From: Moorella humiferrea
GTDB taxonomy: Bacteria > Bacillota > DSM-521 > Neomoorellales > Neomoorellaceae
Reading direction: 5' to 3'
Assembly (NCBI RefSeq): GCF_039233145.1
Contig: NZ_CP136419.1
Coordinates: 780,001-844,000 of the forward strand
Length of the DNA stretch: 64,000 nt
Shown: in pieces, positions 26,355-34,545 of the stretch
How positions within the stretch are numbered: the first letter of the stretch is position 1
Layout of the letters: each line of letters begins with the position of its first letter
Program-made: the position numbers and the translations under genes
The notes under the pieces: model-generated
What the model was told of the DNA's origin: nothing
Database searches by the model: none
The model's input: the letters and a program-made list of their open reading frames with translations, nothing else

Positions 26355-26870
26355 ATGAATCGACCCATGCAGGCAGCTAGCAGCGTAGAAGAGATCAAAG
26401 TCGGTATAGCTGAGTGGCAGGTAAGTCGGGCTCCGGGACGCTTGCTCACCCTGGGCCTGGGTTCCTGCGTGGGGATCGCCCTGTACGATCCAGTCGCCCG
26501 GATAGGGGGGCTGGCCCACATTATGCTGCCCGACAGCAGCCAGTTTCAAGACAGGGGCAACCGAGCCAAGTTTGCCGATCTGGCCATCCCCGACATGCTG
26601 GAAGAAATGCTGCGGGGCGGTGCCAGGCGCGGCAGGGTGGTGGCAAAGATTGCCGGAGGCGCCCAGATGTTCACTTCCGGCGACCGGCACCTTTCTTTCC
26701 TCAATATAGGCCAGCGCAACACGGCCATGGTGCGGCAGACCCTGGAAAAGCTGGATTTACCCATTGTCGGCGCCGACACCGGGGGCAATTTCGGGCGCAC
26801 CATGATATTCGAGCTGGAAGACGGCGAGGTATACATACGCGTCATCGGCAAGCCTTTAAAGAAACTATAG
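26355..26870 (+). CDS. cheD: Chemoreceptor glutamine deamidase CheD
   Basis: 171 residues from ATG 26355 behind GAAGGA (ATGs at 26343 and 26367 are alternatives). The catalytic Cys and His motifs are intact: 'LGLGSCVGIALYDP' and 'GGLAHIMLPDS'; 'KIAGGAQMF' and 'GGNFGRTMIFELEDGEV' also match. CheD deamidates receptors and is regulated by CheC, which is encoded two genes on. With the reversed gene just upstream, this gene probably begins a new transcript or relies on read-through. Confidence 0.93.
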   Translation: MNRPMQAASSVEEIKVGIAEWQVSRAPGRLLTLGLGSCVGIALYDPVARIGGLAHIMLPDSSQFQDRGNRAKFADLAIPDMLEEMLRGGARRGRVVAKIAGGAQMFTSGDRHLSFLNIGQRNTAMVRQTLEKLDLPIVGADTGGNFGRTMIFELEDGEVYIRVIGKPLKKL

Positions 26871-26882
26871 GGCGGGAAGATC

Positions 26883-27656
26883 ATGGATTTTAACGAATTC
26901 AAGGGCCAGATCCACCGGCGCTTCGGCCTTTACCTGGACGGCTATAAAGAAACCCAGCTCAAAAGGCGCATCGACAGCCTCATGAACCAGCTGGGCATAA
27001 GGGATTATGCCGCTTATCTCCGCCTTTTGGGCGAGGACGCCGCTCAGTGGCAGCGCTTTATCGATAAGATCACCATCAACGTTTCGGAGTTTTTCCGCAA
27101 CCCTGAGATCTTCGCCCGGCTGGAAAGGGAAGTTCTACCCGGGCTTCTGGCGCGCCACAAAAGCCTTAAAGTGTGGAGCGCTGCCTGCGCCGACGGACCG
27201 GAACCCTATTCGGTGGCCATCCTCCTCGATGAGCAGGCGCCCATGGCGCGGCATAAAATCGACGCCACGGATATTGACGAGGGCGCCCTGGCCGCCGCCC
27301 GTCGCGGCGTGTACCCGCCGCGGGCGGTCCAGGCGGTTACTCCTGAGAGGCTAAAACGTTATTTCCGCCGGGAAGGAGAAAATTATGTCGTCAGCGAAAA
27401 AATAAAGGCTATGGTCAATTTTCGCCGCCACGATCTGCTTAAAGACCCCTTTCCCGGCGGTTATCATCTGATCCTGTGCCGCAACGTCGTCATCTATTTC
27501 ACCGCCGCCGCCCAATTAGAGCTTTACCGCCGTTTTTACCAGGCCCTGGCGCCCGGAGGAGTGCTCTTTATCGGCGCCACCGAAAGCCTCTTCCAGTACA
27601 GGGAACTCGGTTTTGAGAAGGTGGCGCCCTGGTTTTATCGGCGCCCCGGACTTTAA
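26883..27656 (+). CDS. cheR: Chemoreceptor methyltransferase CheR
   Basis: 257 residues. N-terminal helical domain 'HRRFGLYLDGYKETQLKRRIDSLMNQLG', SAM-binding Rossmann part with 'VWSAACADGPEPYSVAILLDE', and 'LILCRNVVIYFT' near the C-terminus. It methylates receptor glutamates. The motif is A-C-A-D-G-P-E-P rather than the usual CSTGEEPYS, a modest deviation in the SAM loop. No methylesterase CheB is seen in this window. Confidence 0.92.
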   Translation: MDFNEFKGQIHRRFGLYLDGYKETQLKRRIDSLMNQLGIRDYAAYLRLLGEDAAQWQRFIDKITINVSEFFRNPEIFARLEREVLPGLLARHKSLKVWSAACADGPEPYSVAILLDEQAPMARHKIDATDIDEGALAAARRGVYPPRAVQAVTPERLKRYFRREGENYVVSEKIKAMVNFRRHDLLKDPFPGGYHLILCRNVVIYFTAAAQLELYRRFYQALAPGGVLFIGATESLFQYRELGFEKVAPWFYRRPGL

Positions 27657-27704
27657 TCTATGGCAGATTGTGGCAGATTGCCGCCAGCCATGGAGGGAGG
27701 ACCT

Positions 27705-28325
27705 ATGGAACCCTGGGATAAACTCAACGCTCTCCACCTGGACGCCTTGAAGGAAATAGGCAACATCGGCGCCGGCAACGCGGCGACGGCCTTGGCCAGC
27801 ATGCTGGGTAGCCGCATCCAGATGACCGTGCCCCGGGCCGGGGTGCTGCCTTTGAAGGAAATTACGGCCTTGGTCGGCAATGAAGAGGATCCCGTGGCCT
27901 GCGTCGAATTCACCGTCGGCGGCCCGGCGCCGAGCAAGATTTTCTTTCTCCTGGACGCGTCCAGCGCCTATCTCTTGATCGATCTCCTCCTGGGCAAGCC
28001 CGCGGGAACTACTTCGGAGCTGGATGAAATGGGCCGCTCCGTCCTTACCGAGCTGGGAAACATCCTGGCGGGAACCTTTCTCAATGCCTTTGCCGATTTC
28101 TGCCGGCTGGAGTTTAAACCCAGCGTGCCCGCCTTTGCCTTTGACATGCTGGGGGCGGTGCTGAGCTCGGCCTTTCTGGAGGGGGGTTATTTTTCCGACC
28201 GCGCCCTGGTGATTGAAACCATGTTTTACAGCGAAGTGATTACCATCAGCGGCCATTTTTTCCTCGTGCCGGAAAACGCGGCCCTGGAAACAATCTTGCT
28301 TTCCCTGGGCCTGCAGATAGAATGA
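27705..28325 (+). CDS. cheC: CheY-P phosphatase CheC
   Basis: 206 residues from ATG 27705 behind GGAGGGAGGACC; an upstream in-frame ATG at 27660 is less likely. Both active-site helices of the CheC/CheX/FliY family are present: 'LDALKEIGNIGAGNAATALA' and 'GRSVLTELGNILAGTFLNA', each with E-x2-N. It dephosphorylates CheY-P and binds CheD. Confidence 0.93.
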   Translation: MEPWDKLNALHLDALKEIGNIGAGNAATALASMLGSRIQMTVPRAGVLPLKEITALVGNEEDPVACVEFTVGGPAPSKIFFLLDASSAYLLIDLLLGKPAGTTSELDEMGRSVLTELGNILAGTFLNAFADFCRLEFKPSVPAFAFDMLGAVLSSAFLEGGYFSDRALVIETMFYSEVITISGHFFLVPENAALETILLSLGLQIE

Positions 28326-28353
28326 AGTACAGATTTAACATGGAGGGAGAAGC

Positions 28354-28716
28354 ATGGGTAAGCGCGTGCTTGTGGTGGACGATGCCGCCTTTATGCGTAT
28401 GATGATTAAAGACATCCTGACGAAAAACGGGTACGAAGTCGTTGGAGAAGCCGACAACGGGCAGAAGGCCGTGGCCATGTACCAGGAACTGCGCCCCGAT
28501 GTAGTGACCATGGACATCACCATGCCGGAAATGGACGGTATAGCCGCCGTCAAGGCCATTAAACAAATCGATCCCAACGCCAGGATTATTATGTGCAGCG
28601 CCATGGGCCAGCAGTTGATGGTCATGGAAGCCATCCAGGCCGGAGCCAGGGATTTTATCGTCAAACCCTTCCAGCAGGACCGGGTACTCCAGGCCCTGGA
28701 GAAGGTTCTGGCCTAA
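28354..28716 (+). CDS. cheY: Chemotaxis response regulator CheY
   Basis: 120 residues, a single receiver domain: 'VLVVDDAAFMRMMIKDIL', phospho-acceptor Asp in 'VVTMDITMPEMDG', 'MCSAMGQQ' and Lys in 'IVKPF'. It carries the signal from the kinase to FliM. The cognate CheA and CheW lie outside the window. Confidence 0.96.
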   Translation: MGKRVLVVDDAAFMRMMIKDILTKNGYEVVGEADNGQKAVAMYQELRPDVVTMDITMPEMDGIAAVKAIKQIDPNARIIMCSAMGQQLMVMEAIQAGARDFIVKPFQQDRVLQALEKVLA

Positions 28717-28730
28717 AAGGTGGGGGATAA

Positions 28731-29702
28731 ATGGCCGACGTTTTATCCCAGGCCGAAATCGATGCCCTGCTGCAGGCCCTTTCCAGCGGCGAGGTTCCGG
28801 CGGAAGAATTTAAGGAAGAAAAAACGGCCAGGGTCAAAAAGTACGACTTTCGCCGGCCCAACAAATTTTCCAAAGAACAGCTGCGCACCCTTTATATGGT
28901 CCACGAGAATTACGGCCGCCTAGTGGCCAATTTTCTCTCGGCTTATCTTCGGGCCAACATTCAGATTAAAATCCTCTCGGTGGAGCAGATGACCTATGAG
29001 GATTTTATCCTCTCCCTGCCCACCCCGACATTGATGAACGTCTTTACCATGGAGCCTCTGAAGGGCTCGGCCGTCTTGCAGGCCAACATGAACTTTATTT
29101 TTCCCATTATCGACCTTCTCTTCGGCGGCCGCGGCGAGATGCCGCCCTTTATCAGGGAGCTGACGGAGATCGAGCTCCACGTCCTGAAACGTTTAAACGG
29201 CCGGATTCTGGAGCAGCTCCGCTATTCCTGGTCGGACATCTACAGCTTTACGCCCAAGCTGGAGGCCATGGAAACCAACCCCCAGTTTACCCAGGTAATA
29301 TCACCCAATGAAACGGTGGCCGTCATTACCTTGAACACCAGCGTGGCCGGGCAGGATGGCCTTTTAAACCTGTGCTTGCCCTATATGCTTCTGGAGCCGG
29401 TCATTTCCCGCCTGTCGGCCAGCCACTGGCTCGCCGCCGCCGCTGAAAGGGAAGGGGTGCCCGACCATCGGGCGGTAATCGAAGCTATATTAAAGGGAGT
29501 GCCGGTGGAGCTGACTGCCTACTGCGGCCGCACCCGGCTGCCGGTGCGGGATTTTATCCAGCTCCAGGTGGGGGACGTCATCACCCTGGAAAAGACGGTG
29601 GGACAGGACATGGAGCTTTACGTCGACGGGCACCTGAAATTTAAGGTACAACCCGGGGTGGTTGGGCAGAAAATCGCCGTCCAGGTAACGGAGGTGGTGT
29701 AA
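28731..29702 (+). CDS. fliM: Flagellar motor switch protein FliM
   Basis: 323 residues. The N-terminal CheY-binding peptide 'VLSQAEIDALLQAL' is followed by the middle domain ('KFSKEQLRTLYMVHENYGRLVANFLSAYLR' type) and a C-terminal SpoA domain ('GDVITLEKTVGQDMELYVDGHLKFKVQPG'). Its stop abuts the ATG of fliY. It is the main rotor of the switch. Confidence 0.96.
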   Translation: MADVLSQAEIDALLQALSSGEVPAEEFKEEKTARVKKYDFRRPNKFSKEQLRTLYMVHENYGRLVANFLSAYLRANIQIKILSVEQMTYEDFILSLPTPTLMNVFTMEPLKGSAVLQANMNFIFPIIDLLFGGRGEMPPFIRELTEIELHVLKRLNGRILEQLRYSWSDIYSFTPKLEAMETNPQFTQVISPNETVAVITLNTSVAGQDGLLNLCLPYMLLEPVISRLSASHWLAAAAEREGVPDHRAVIEAILKGVPVELTAYCGRTRLPVRDFIQLQVGDVITLEKTVGQDMELYVDGHLKFKVQPGVVGQKIAVQVTEVV

Positions 29703-30827
29703 ATGGATGAGTTTCTATCGCAGGAAGAAATCGACGCCCTTTTAAACGGAACCTTGGGACAACCGGAAAAGGATACGACGCTGACCGACCTGGAAAAGGA
29801 TACCCTGGGTGAAATCGGCAACATTGCCATGGGCAGCGCTGCCACGGCCCTTTCCCAGATCTTGAACAAACGGGTGCTCATCACGACGCCGGACACCAAA
29901 GTAATGACTCCAACCGACCTTTTTGCCTCCTTCCAGGTTCCTTACATCCTGGTGGAGGTTAATTTTACCGAAGGCTTAGAGGGGTCCAACCTGCTAATCA
30001 TGAAGGTCAGCGACGCTGCCGTCATCGCCGATCTGATGATGGGGGGCGACGGCAGGAACCCCTCGCCGGAACTCGATGAAATAAAGGCGAGCGCCGTGGC
30101 CGAAGCCATGAATCAGATGATCGGCAGCGCGGCCACCGCCATGTCGACGATTTTCCAGCGCAGCGTCAAAATAAGCCCGCCACGGCTGACCTCCATCAAT
30201 CAAGAAGAGGGGGGTTACAACCCGCCCTGGCCGCCGGAGCAGCCCATAGCGGTAGTCTATTTTAAAATGGAAATAGAAGGCCTCATTGACAGCCAGATCA
30301 TGCAGGTCATGCCCCTGGAGGTGGCCAGGGCCCAGGTGGAAATGCTCATGAACCCCGCGCCGCCGGCAAAGGAAGCGGCGGCCGCCCCGCAGCCGGACGA
30401 GATGCGGTCCGGCGGGGAGGAAGGGACGGCGGTCCCGGATTTTGGAGCGGCGGCCCCGGCGGCAGGGAAAGGGGCAGGCGGGGAACAGGCCGTGCCTCCG
30501 CCGGCACCACCAGCTTCACCCCAAGGGGTCAACGGGCGCCGGGGGGAGGTTTACGGCGCACCGACGCGCAACATCGATTTAATCCTCGACGTCCCCCTGG
30601 ATGTAGAAGTCATCCTGGGAACGGCCACGAAGCGTATCCAGGACATCCTGGCCCTGGGGCCGGGAGCGATAGTCGAGCTTGATCGTCTGGTGGATGAGCC
30701 AGTGCAGATCACCGTCAATGGCGTACCTATCGCTCAGGGAGAAGTGGTTGTCGTTAACGAAAATTTCGGCGTGCGTATAACCCATATTCTGGATCCCTAT
30801 GAACGGATAAACCACCTGCGGCAATAG
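29703..30827 (+). CDS. fliY: Flagellar switch phosphatase FliY
   Basis: 374 residues. N-terminal peptide 'FLSQEEIDALLNG', a CheC-like phosphatase domain with two active helices ('LGEIGNIAMGSAATALSQ' and 'AVAEAMNQMIGSAATAMS'), a Pro/Ala/Gly-rich linker (about residues 220-285), then a FliN/SpoA domain ending 'EVVVVNENFGVRIT'. It combines CheY-P removal with a C-ring role. It is the last gene of the fla/che block. Confidence 0.95.
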   Translation: MDEFLSQEEIDALLNGTLGQPEKDTTLTDLEKDTLGEIGNIAMGSAATALSQILNKRVLITTPDTKVMTPTDLFASFQVPYILVEVNFTEGLEGSNLLIMKVSDAAVIADLMMGGDGRNPSPELDEIKASAVAEAMNQMIGSAATAMSTIFQRSVKISPPRLTSINQEEGGYNPPWPPEQPIAVVYFKMEIEGLIDSQIMQVMPLEVARAQVEMLMNPAPPAKEAAAAPQPDEMRSGGEEGTAVPDFGAAAPAAGKGAGGEQAVPPPAPPASPQGVNGRRGEVYGAPTRNIDLILDVPLDVEVILGTATKRIQDILALGPGAIVELDRLVDEPVQITVNGVPIAQGEVVVVNENFGVRITHILDPYERINHLRQ

Positions 30828-30838
30828 GCAAAAATATA

Positions 30839-30862
30839 CCGGAAGGCTTAACAGCCTTCCGG
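30839..30862 (-). terminator. Terminator after the spore protein gene, possibly bidirectional
   Basis: A perfect 10-bp stem CCGGAAGGCT/AGCCTTCCGG with a TAAC loop. On the minus strand it is followed by TATATTTTT, so it ends the minus-strand spore protein gene. On the plus strand no T-run follows, though the hairpin may still stop the end of the fla/che transcript. Confidence 0.8.
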
Positions 30863-30872
30863 CGGGAGGCGG

Positions 30873-31052
30873 CTACAGCTGATTTTGCCTTACCATTTGT
30901 TCTGCTTTTTCAATGGCGAGCCGCACTAGGTTGCCGCACTGCCGGGAGGGGACGCCGCCCCATCCCTCCCTGACCACGGTGTCGTATACACCCAACTCCC
31001 GGGCCAGTTCATACTTCAAAGCATCGGACATAACCCCGCGCCTGCGAGCCAT
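30873..31052 (-). CDS. Small acid-soluble spore protein, alpha/beta type
   Basis: 59 residues from ATG 31052 with AAAGGAGG upstream; a longer in-frame version is rejected. The family pattern is clear: 'ALKYELARELGVYDTVVREGWGGVPSRQCGNLVRLAIEKAEQ' contains the germination protease region (E-L-A.E-L-G) and the conserved G-x3-S-R.CG-x-LV. These proteins coat DNA in dormant spores. It tells us that the host forms endospores. Transcription is probably by the forespore sigma factor, but no promoter is called. Confidence 0.93.
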   Translation of the reverse strand: MARRRGVMSDALKYELARELGVYDTVVREGWGGVPSRQCGNLVRLAIEKAEQMVRQNQL

Positions 31053-31150
31053 GATCAAGCCTCCTTTTAAGCCGTCCTCCCGTAAATTAGCTTCGACAGC
31101 AAAGGGCCGGGCCATACGAAGACATTAATGGAACGGGCGCTTAAATTTAA

Positions 31151-31175
31151 CAGGCCGGAATGTTTTCCCGGCCTG
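31151..31175 (-). terminator. Terminator after the glycine-rich stress protein
   Basis: Stem CAGGCCGG/CCGGCCTG with a nine-base loop. On the minus strand it follows the gene ending at 31189 and is trailed by TTAAATTT. Confidence 0.75.
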
Positions 31176-31188
31176 TTTAAAATTTAAA

Positions 31189-31680
31189 CTAGTGGATGCG
31201 CAGCCTTTCGGCACCGTGGTCCTTTAGGATGCGGTTGGCTTGATCGGCCTTCTTGTCGTCGCAGCGGACGGACACCAGGATTTTACCCTGCCGGACGTCA
31301 TTTTCGTATTCCCGGCCTTCGGCTTCGGGAATGCCCCAGTCGATGAGGCCGCCGGCGACGCCGCCCGTCGCGGCTCCGGAGAGCATGCCGGCGATGGGAC
31401 CGGCGGCGATGAGGGGACCTATTCCAGGGATGAAGAGGGCCCCTGCGCCAGCCGCCAGGCCGGCCAGTCCGCCCAGGACGCCGCCGGTAGCGACGCCGTC
31501 GCCGATGCCGCCGGCCTCAACGCCCATGTTAAGGCCGCCTTCCTGCCCTTCGCCGCCTTCCTTACCCTTATCGCGGGCCAGGATGGATATTTCCTTGTCA
31601 AAGCCGGCCCGGCGCAGGTCTTCGACGGCTTCTTTGGCTACCTGTTCATTGCTGAAGACGGCAACCACAGTTTTGGCCAT
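31189..31680 (-). CDS. YflT/DUF1269-like glycine-rich stress protein
   Basis: 163 residues. N-terminus 'AVFSNEQVAKEAVEDLRRAGFDKEISILARD' is the typical beta-alpha-beta unit of general-stress YflT-like proteins. A Gly/Ala-rich double hydrophobic hairpin (about residues 60-120) is followed by 'ILVSVRCDDKKADQANRILKDHGAERL'. It may be membrane-associated. The biochemical role of this family is not known. A Shine-Dalgarno GGAGGAACTGAC precedes the ATG at 31680. Confidence 0.75.
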   Translation of the reverse strand: MAKTVVAVFSNEQVAKEAVEDLRRAGFDKEISILARDKGKEGGEGQEGGLNMGVEAGGIGDGVATGGVLGGLAGLAAGAGALFIPGIGPLIAAGPIAGMLSGAATGGVAGGLIDWGIPEAEGREYENDVRQGKILVSVRCDDKKADQANRILKDHGAERLRIH

Positions 31681-31807
31681 GTCAGTTCCTCCTTATGGAA
31701 ATTACCAACTCGATCTTATTATGGCCTTTTCCTCCTACCGTATACGGGTATAATTAAAAGAAAAACTTGTTAAAAAACAATATTAGACTTTAAGGAGCAG
31801 GTACAAA

Positions 31808-32953
31808 GTGAACCGAGATTTTGACGTTATCGTCTGCGGCGCCGGTCCGGCCGGCAGCACCTGCGGCCGTCTGCTGGCCCGCCGCGGTGCCAGGGTATTG
31901 CTTGTAGATAAGGCCGTTTTTCCCCGCTATAAGCCCTGCGGCGGGGGCTTAACGGGCAAGGCCCAGGGTGAGCTGGAAAGCGGATGGGAAAATTTAGTAG
32001 AGGATGGGACCCGGGAGGTCGTTTTTTATCACCGCCAAAAAAATCCCCTCGTGATTACCTTTCCGGAACCCGTCATTCAAATGGTGAGCCGGGAAAGGCT
32101 GGATAACTGGCTGCTGGAAGGGGCCGCCGCCGCGGGCGCCGTCGTGCGCGACGGTTACAAAGTTGCGGCGGTGGTGGAGACGGCGCAAGGTGTTGAGGTG
32201 CGCGGGGCGGACGGAACAGCCTTCAGGGGACGGTTTCTCGTGGGGGCCGATGGGGCCCGGAGCCTGGTGCGCCGGAGCCTGCCCTTTGTTACAGGTGCGG
32301 CGGCAGGGGTGACCCTAGAATGCGAGTTAGAAGTGGAGGCAGGGCTGTTGGACCAATACCAGGGGAGGGTCTATTTAAGCTACGGCGGTATTCCTGCCGG
32401 GTACGGCTGGATCTTTCCCAAGGGCGATCACTTATCGGTGGGCATCGGCTCTTTTACCCGGCGGGTAAAGGGGCTGAAGGGCTACTTCCTCGATTTCTGC
32501 CGGGGAATGGGCCTAAAGGTACCTGAAGGAGTACGCTGCCGCGGTGCCGTTATACCCGCCGCCGACGGCAGGATCGGCGCGTTACATACCGCCCGGGCGT
32601 TGCTGGTCGGCGATGCCGCTGGCCTCGTTGATCCCTTTTCCGGGGAAGGGATTTATTATGCTTTAAGGAGCGGTCGCCTGGCGGCGGAAGTCCTCTATGC
32701 TGCCCTGGAAGGGCGGGAAAGGCTGGAAAATTACACCCGCAGGGTGCAGGAGGAAATCGCGCCTTCCTTGCATTATGCTGCGCGCATCGCCCGGGTGGTT
32801 TATGCCCTGACGCCGGTGGTCCACCGGCTGGTGACGGCCAACCCGGAGGTGGCTCGGCGCCTGGTTACCGTCCTTTTCGGTGCCGCTACCTATGAAGACC
32901 TCTGGCGCTATCTTGTGGAAAGATACGCCATCTTTCGGCGTTTCCATCATTAG
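31808..32953 (+). CDS. Geranylgeranyl reductase family FAD-dependent oxidoreductase
   Basis: 381 residues, GTG start behind AAGGAGC. N-terminal dinucleotide fold 'VIVCGAGPAGSTCGRLLARRGARVLLVDKA' and the family signature 'RYKPCGGGLTGKA', then 'FLVGADGARSLVRRSL' and 'LLVGDAAGLVDPFSGEGIYYALRSGRLAAE'. These match the GGR/digeranylgeranylglycerophospholipid reductase family of the PHBH superfamily. In bacteria, members reduce isoprenoid or quinone side chains or act on unknown substrates. It is 123 bases ahead of the hdr operon, so a functional link is possible but not shown. A TATAAT lies near 31747. Confidence 0.85.
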   Translation: MNRDFDVIVCGAGPAGSTCGRLLARRGARVLLVDKAVFPRYKPCGGGLTGKAQGELESGWENLVEDGTREVVFYHRQKNPLVITFPEPVIQMVSRERLDNWLLEGAAAAGAVVRDGYKVAAVVETAQGVEVRGADGTAFRGRFLVGADGARSLVRRSLPFVTGAAAGVTLECELEVEAGLLDQYQGRVYLSYGGIPAGYGWIFPKGDHLSVGIGSFTRRVKGLKGYFLDFCRGMGLKVPEGVRCRGAVIPAADGRIGALHTARALLVGDAAGLVDPFSGEGIYYALRSGRLAAEVLYAALEGRERLENYTRRVQEEIAPSLHYAARIARVVYALTPVVHRLVTANPEVARRLVTVLFGAATYEDLWRYLVERYAIFRRFHH

Positions 32954-33076
32954 CATTTTTTTATAACCGGCTTTTTGCAAAAAAAGGAGGAATCCGGACA
33001 TAAAGCAAGAATATTTAAAAGCAGTATTTTTATGACCGTTCAAGTTCTGGCAGGAACATGGGAGAGGGGGAATAAG

Positions 33077-33649
33077 ATGGAAAGGGTGGAACTGTCCGGC
33101 GTTCTAAAGGGTAACCGGGCGCTGAAGGAGCAGGTCGAAGCCGCCAGCGGCGTCGTTTTAAGCGACTGCTACCAGTGCGGCAAGTGCTCGGCCGGCTGCC
33201 CGGTGGCCTTTGCGATGGACTACACGCCGCGCCAGGTGATACGCCTCCTGCAGCTGGGCCTGGGAGAAGAGGCCTTGAAAAGCCGCACCCCCTGGCTCTG
33301 CGCCAGCTGTCAGGCCTGTTATACCCGCTGCCCCCGGGAAGTCAACCTGCCGCGGCTGATGGAAGCCGTGCGCCAGGAAGCCCGCCGGCGGGGGTTAATC
33401 AACGACAGGAAAGTAGACGTTTTCGATCAAGCCTTCCTGAAAAGTCTGGAGCGTTACGGCCGTGCCCATGAAATGGGCCTTATAATCCAGTACAATTTGC
33501 AGACGGGTCAGCCTTTTAAAGACGCCCTCATGGGGCCACCCCTGTTGTTAAAGGGCAAAATCAGCCCCTTCCCGGCGAAGATCAAGAACATTAACGAAGT
33601 AAAGGAGATCTTCGACCGGGTGCGGCAAAAAGGAGGTGGCGGGCATTGA
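33077..33649 (+). CDS. hdrC: Heterodisulfide reductase subunit C-like iron-sulfur protein
   Basis: 190 residues from ATG 33077 behind GGAGAGGGGG; an upstream in-frame start is rejected. Two [4Fe-4S] motifs: 'CYQCGKCSAGCPVA' and 'CASCQACYTRCPRE'. The rest, 'MEAVRQEARRRGLI' and 'YNLQTGQPFKDALMGPPLLLKGKISPFP', matches HdrC. It wires electrons from HdrA to the HdrB active site. The stop overlaps the hdrB start (TTGA). Confidence 0.92.
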   Translation: MERVELSGVLKGNRALKEQVEAASGVVLSDCYQCGKCSAGCPVAFAMDYTPRQVIRLLQLGLGEEALKSRTPWLCASCQACYTRCPREVNLPRLMEAVRQEARRRGLINDRKVDVFDQAFLKSLERYGRAHEMGLIIQYNLQTGQPFKDALMGPPLLLKGKISPFPAKIKNINEVKEIFDRVRQKGGGGH

Positions 33650-34545
33650 AGTACGCCTATTATCCCGGCTGTTCCCTGGAAGCCACGGCTAAAGAATACA
33701 ACCAGTCGGCCAAAATAGTGGCCAGGCACCTCGGCATCGAACTCTGGGAGATACCCGATTGGAGCTGCTGCGGGGCCACCGCCGCCCACAACAACGACCA
33801 CCTCCTGTCCCTGGCCTTGCCGGCACGTAATCTTGCCCTGGCGGAAGCCGAAGGTCTGGACGTGGCCGTGCCCTGCGCCGCCTGTTTCAACCGCTTGCGG
33901 GCCGCCGAGGAAGCCGTGCGGGAATCGGAGGACATGCGGGCGACCATCAGCGAAATCATCGGCCGCGACTACCGGGCCACTAATAGGACCCGCGCCCTTT
34001 TGGACGTCATGGTCAACGAAGTCGGCCTGGAGCGGATCAAAGAACAGGTGGTCAAGCCCTTGACGGGTTTAAAACTTGCCGCCTACTACGGCTGCCTCCT
34101 GGTGCGACCGCCGAAAATAACGGCCTTCGACGATCCGGAAGATCCCATGACCATGGACCGCCTGGTAGAAGTCCTGGGGGGAGAAGCCGTCCCCTGGTCC
34201 TATAAAACCGAGTGCTGCGGCGGGAGTCTCGCCACGGCCCGCACCGACATCGGCACGCGAATGATCTATCAGATCTTGCGCCACGCCCGTGACGCCGGGG
34301 CGGAGGGCATCGTCACCGCCTGCCCCTTATGCTTCCTGAATCTGGACATGCGCCAGGGACAGGCGGCGGCAGCCGGCGGCGACCGGTTCAATTTGCCCGT
34401 CTTTTACTTCACCGAACTAATGGGCATAGCCCTGGGCTACGCTCCGAAAGACCTGGGCCTCACCACCCATTTTGTTAACCCGCTGCCGTTCTTAGAGGCC
34501 AGGGACATTCTGCGACATCCCGCCACAAGGAGGGAAACGGCGTGA
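33646..34545 (+). CDS. hdrB: Heterodisulfide reductase subunit B-like (CCG domains)
   Basis: 299 residues, TTG start. Two CCG domains are visible: first 'YYPGCSLEATAKEYNQS', 'WSCCGATAAHNNDH' and 'CAACFNRL'; second 'YYGCLLVRPP', 'TECCGGSLATAR' and 'CPLCFLNLDMRQ'. In methanogen HdrB these bind the noncubane [4Fe-4S] pair that cleaves a disulfide. The natural disulfide here is not known; the host is unlikely to use CoM-S-S-CoB. It overlaps hdrA by GTGA. Confidence 0.93.
   Translation: MKYAYYPGCSLEATAKEYNQSAKIVARHLGIELWEIPDWSCCGATAAHNNDHLLSLALPARNLALAEAEGLDVAVPCAACFNRLRAAEEAVRESEDMRATISEIIGRDYRATNRTRALLDVMVNEVGLERIKEQVVKPLTGLKLAAYYGCLLVRPPKITAFDDPEDPMTMDRLVEVLGGEAVPWSYKTECCGGSLATARTDIGTRMIYQILRHARDAGAEGIVTACPLCFLNLDMRQGQAAAAGGDRFNLPVFYFTELMGIALGYAPKDLGLTTHFVNPLPFLEARDILRHPATRRETA

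Noticed and set aside
27661-27680. Tandem 10-base duplication TGGCAGATTG before cheC
   Set aside because: Only two copies and no structure; too short to mean more than slippage.
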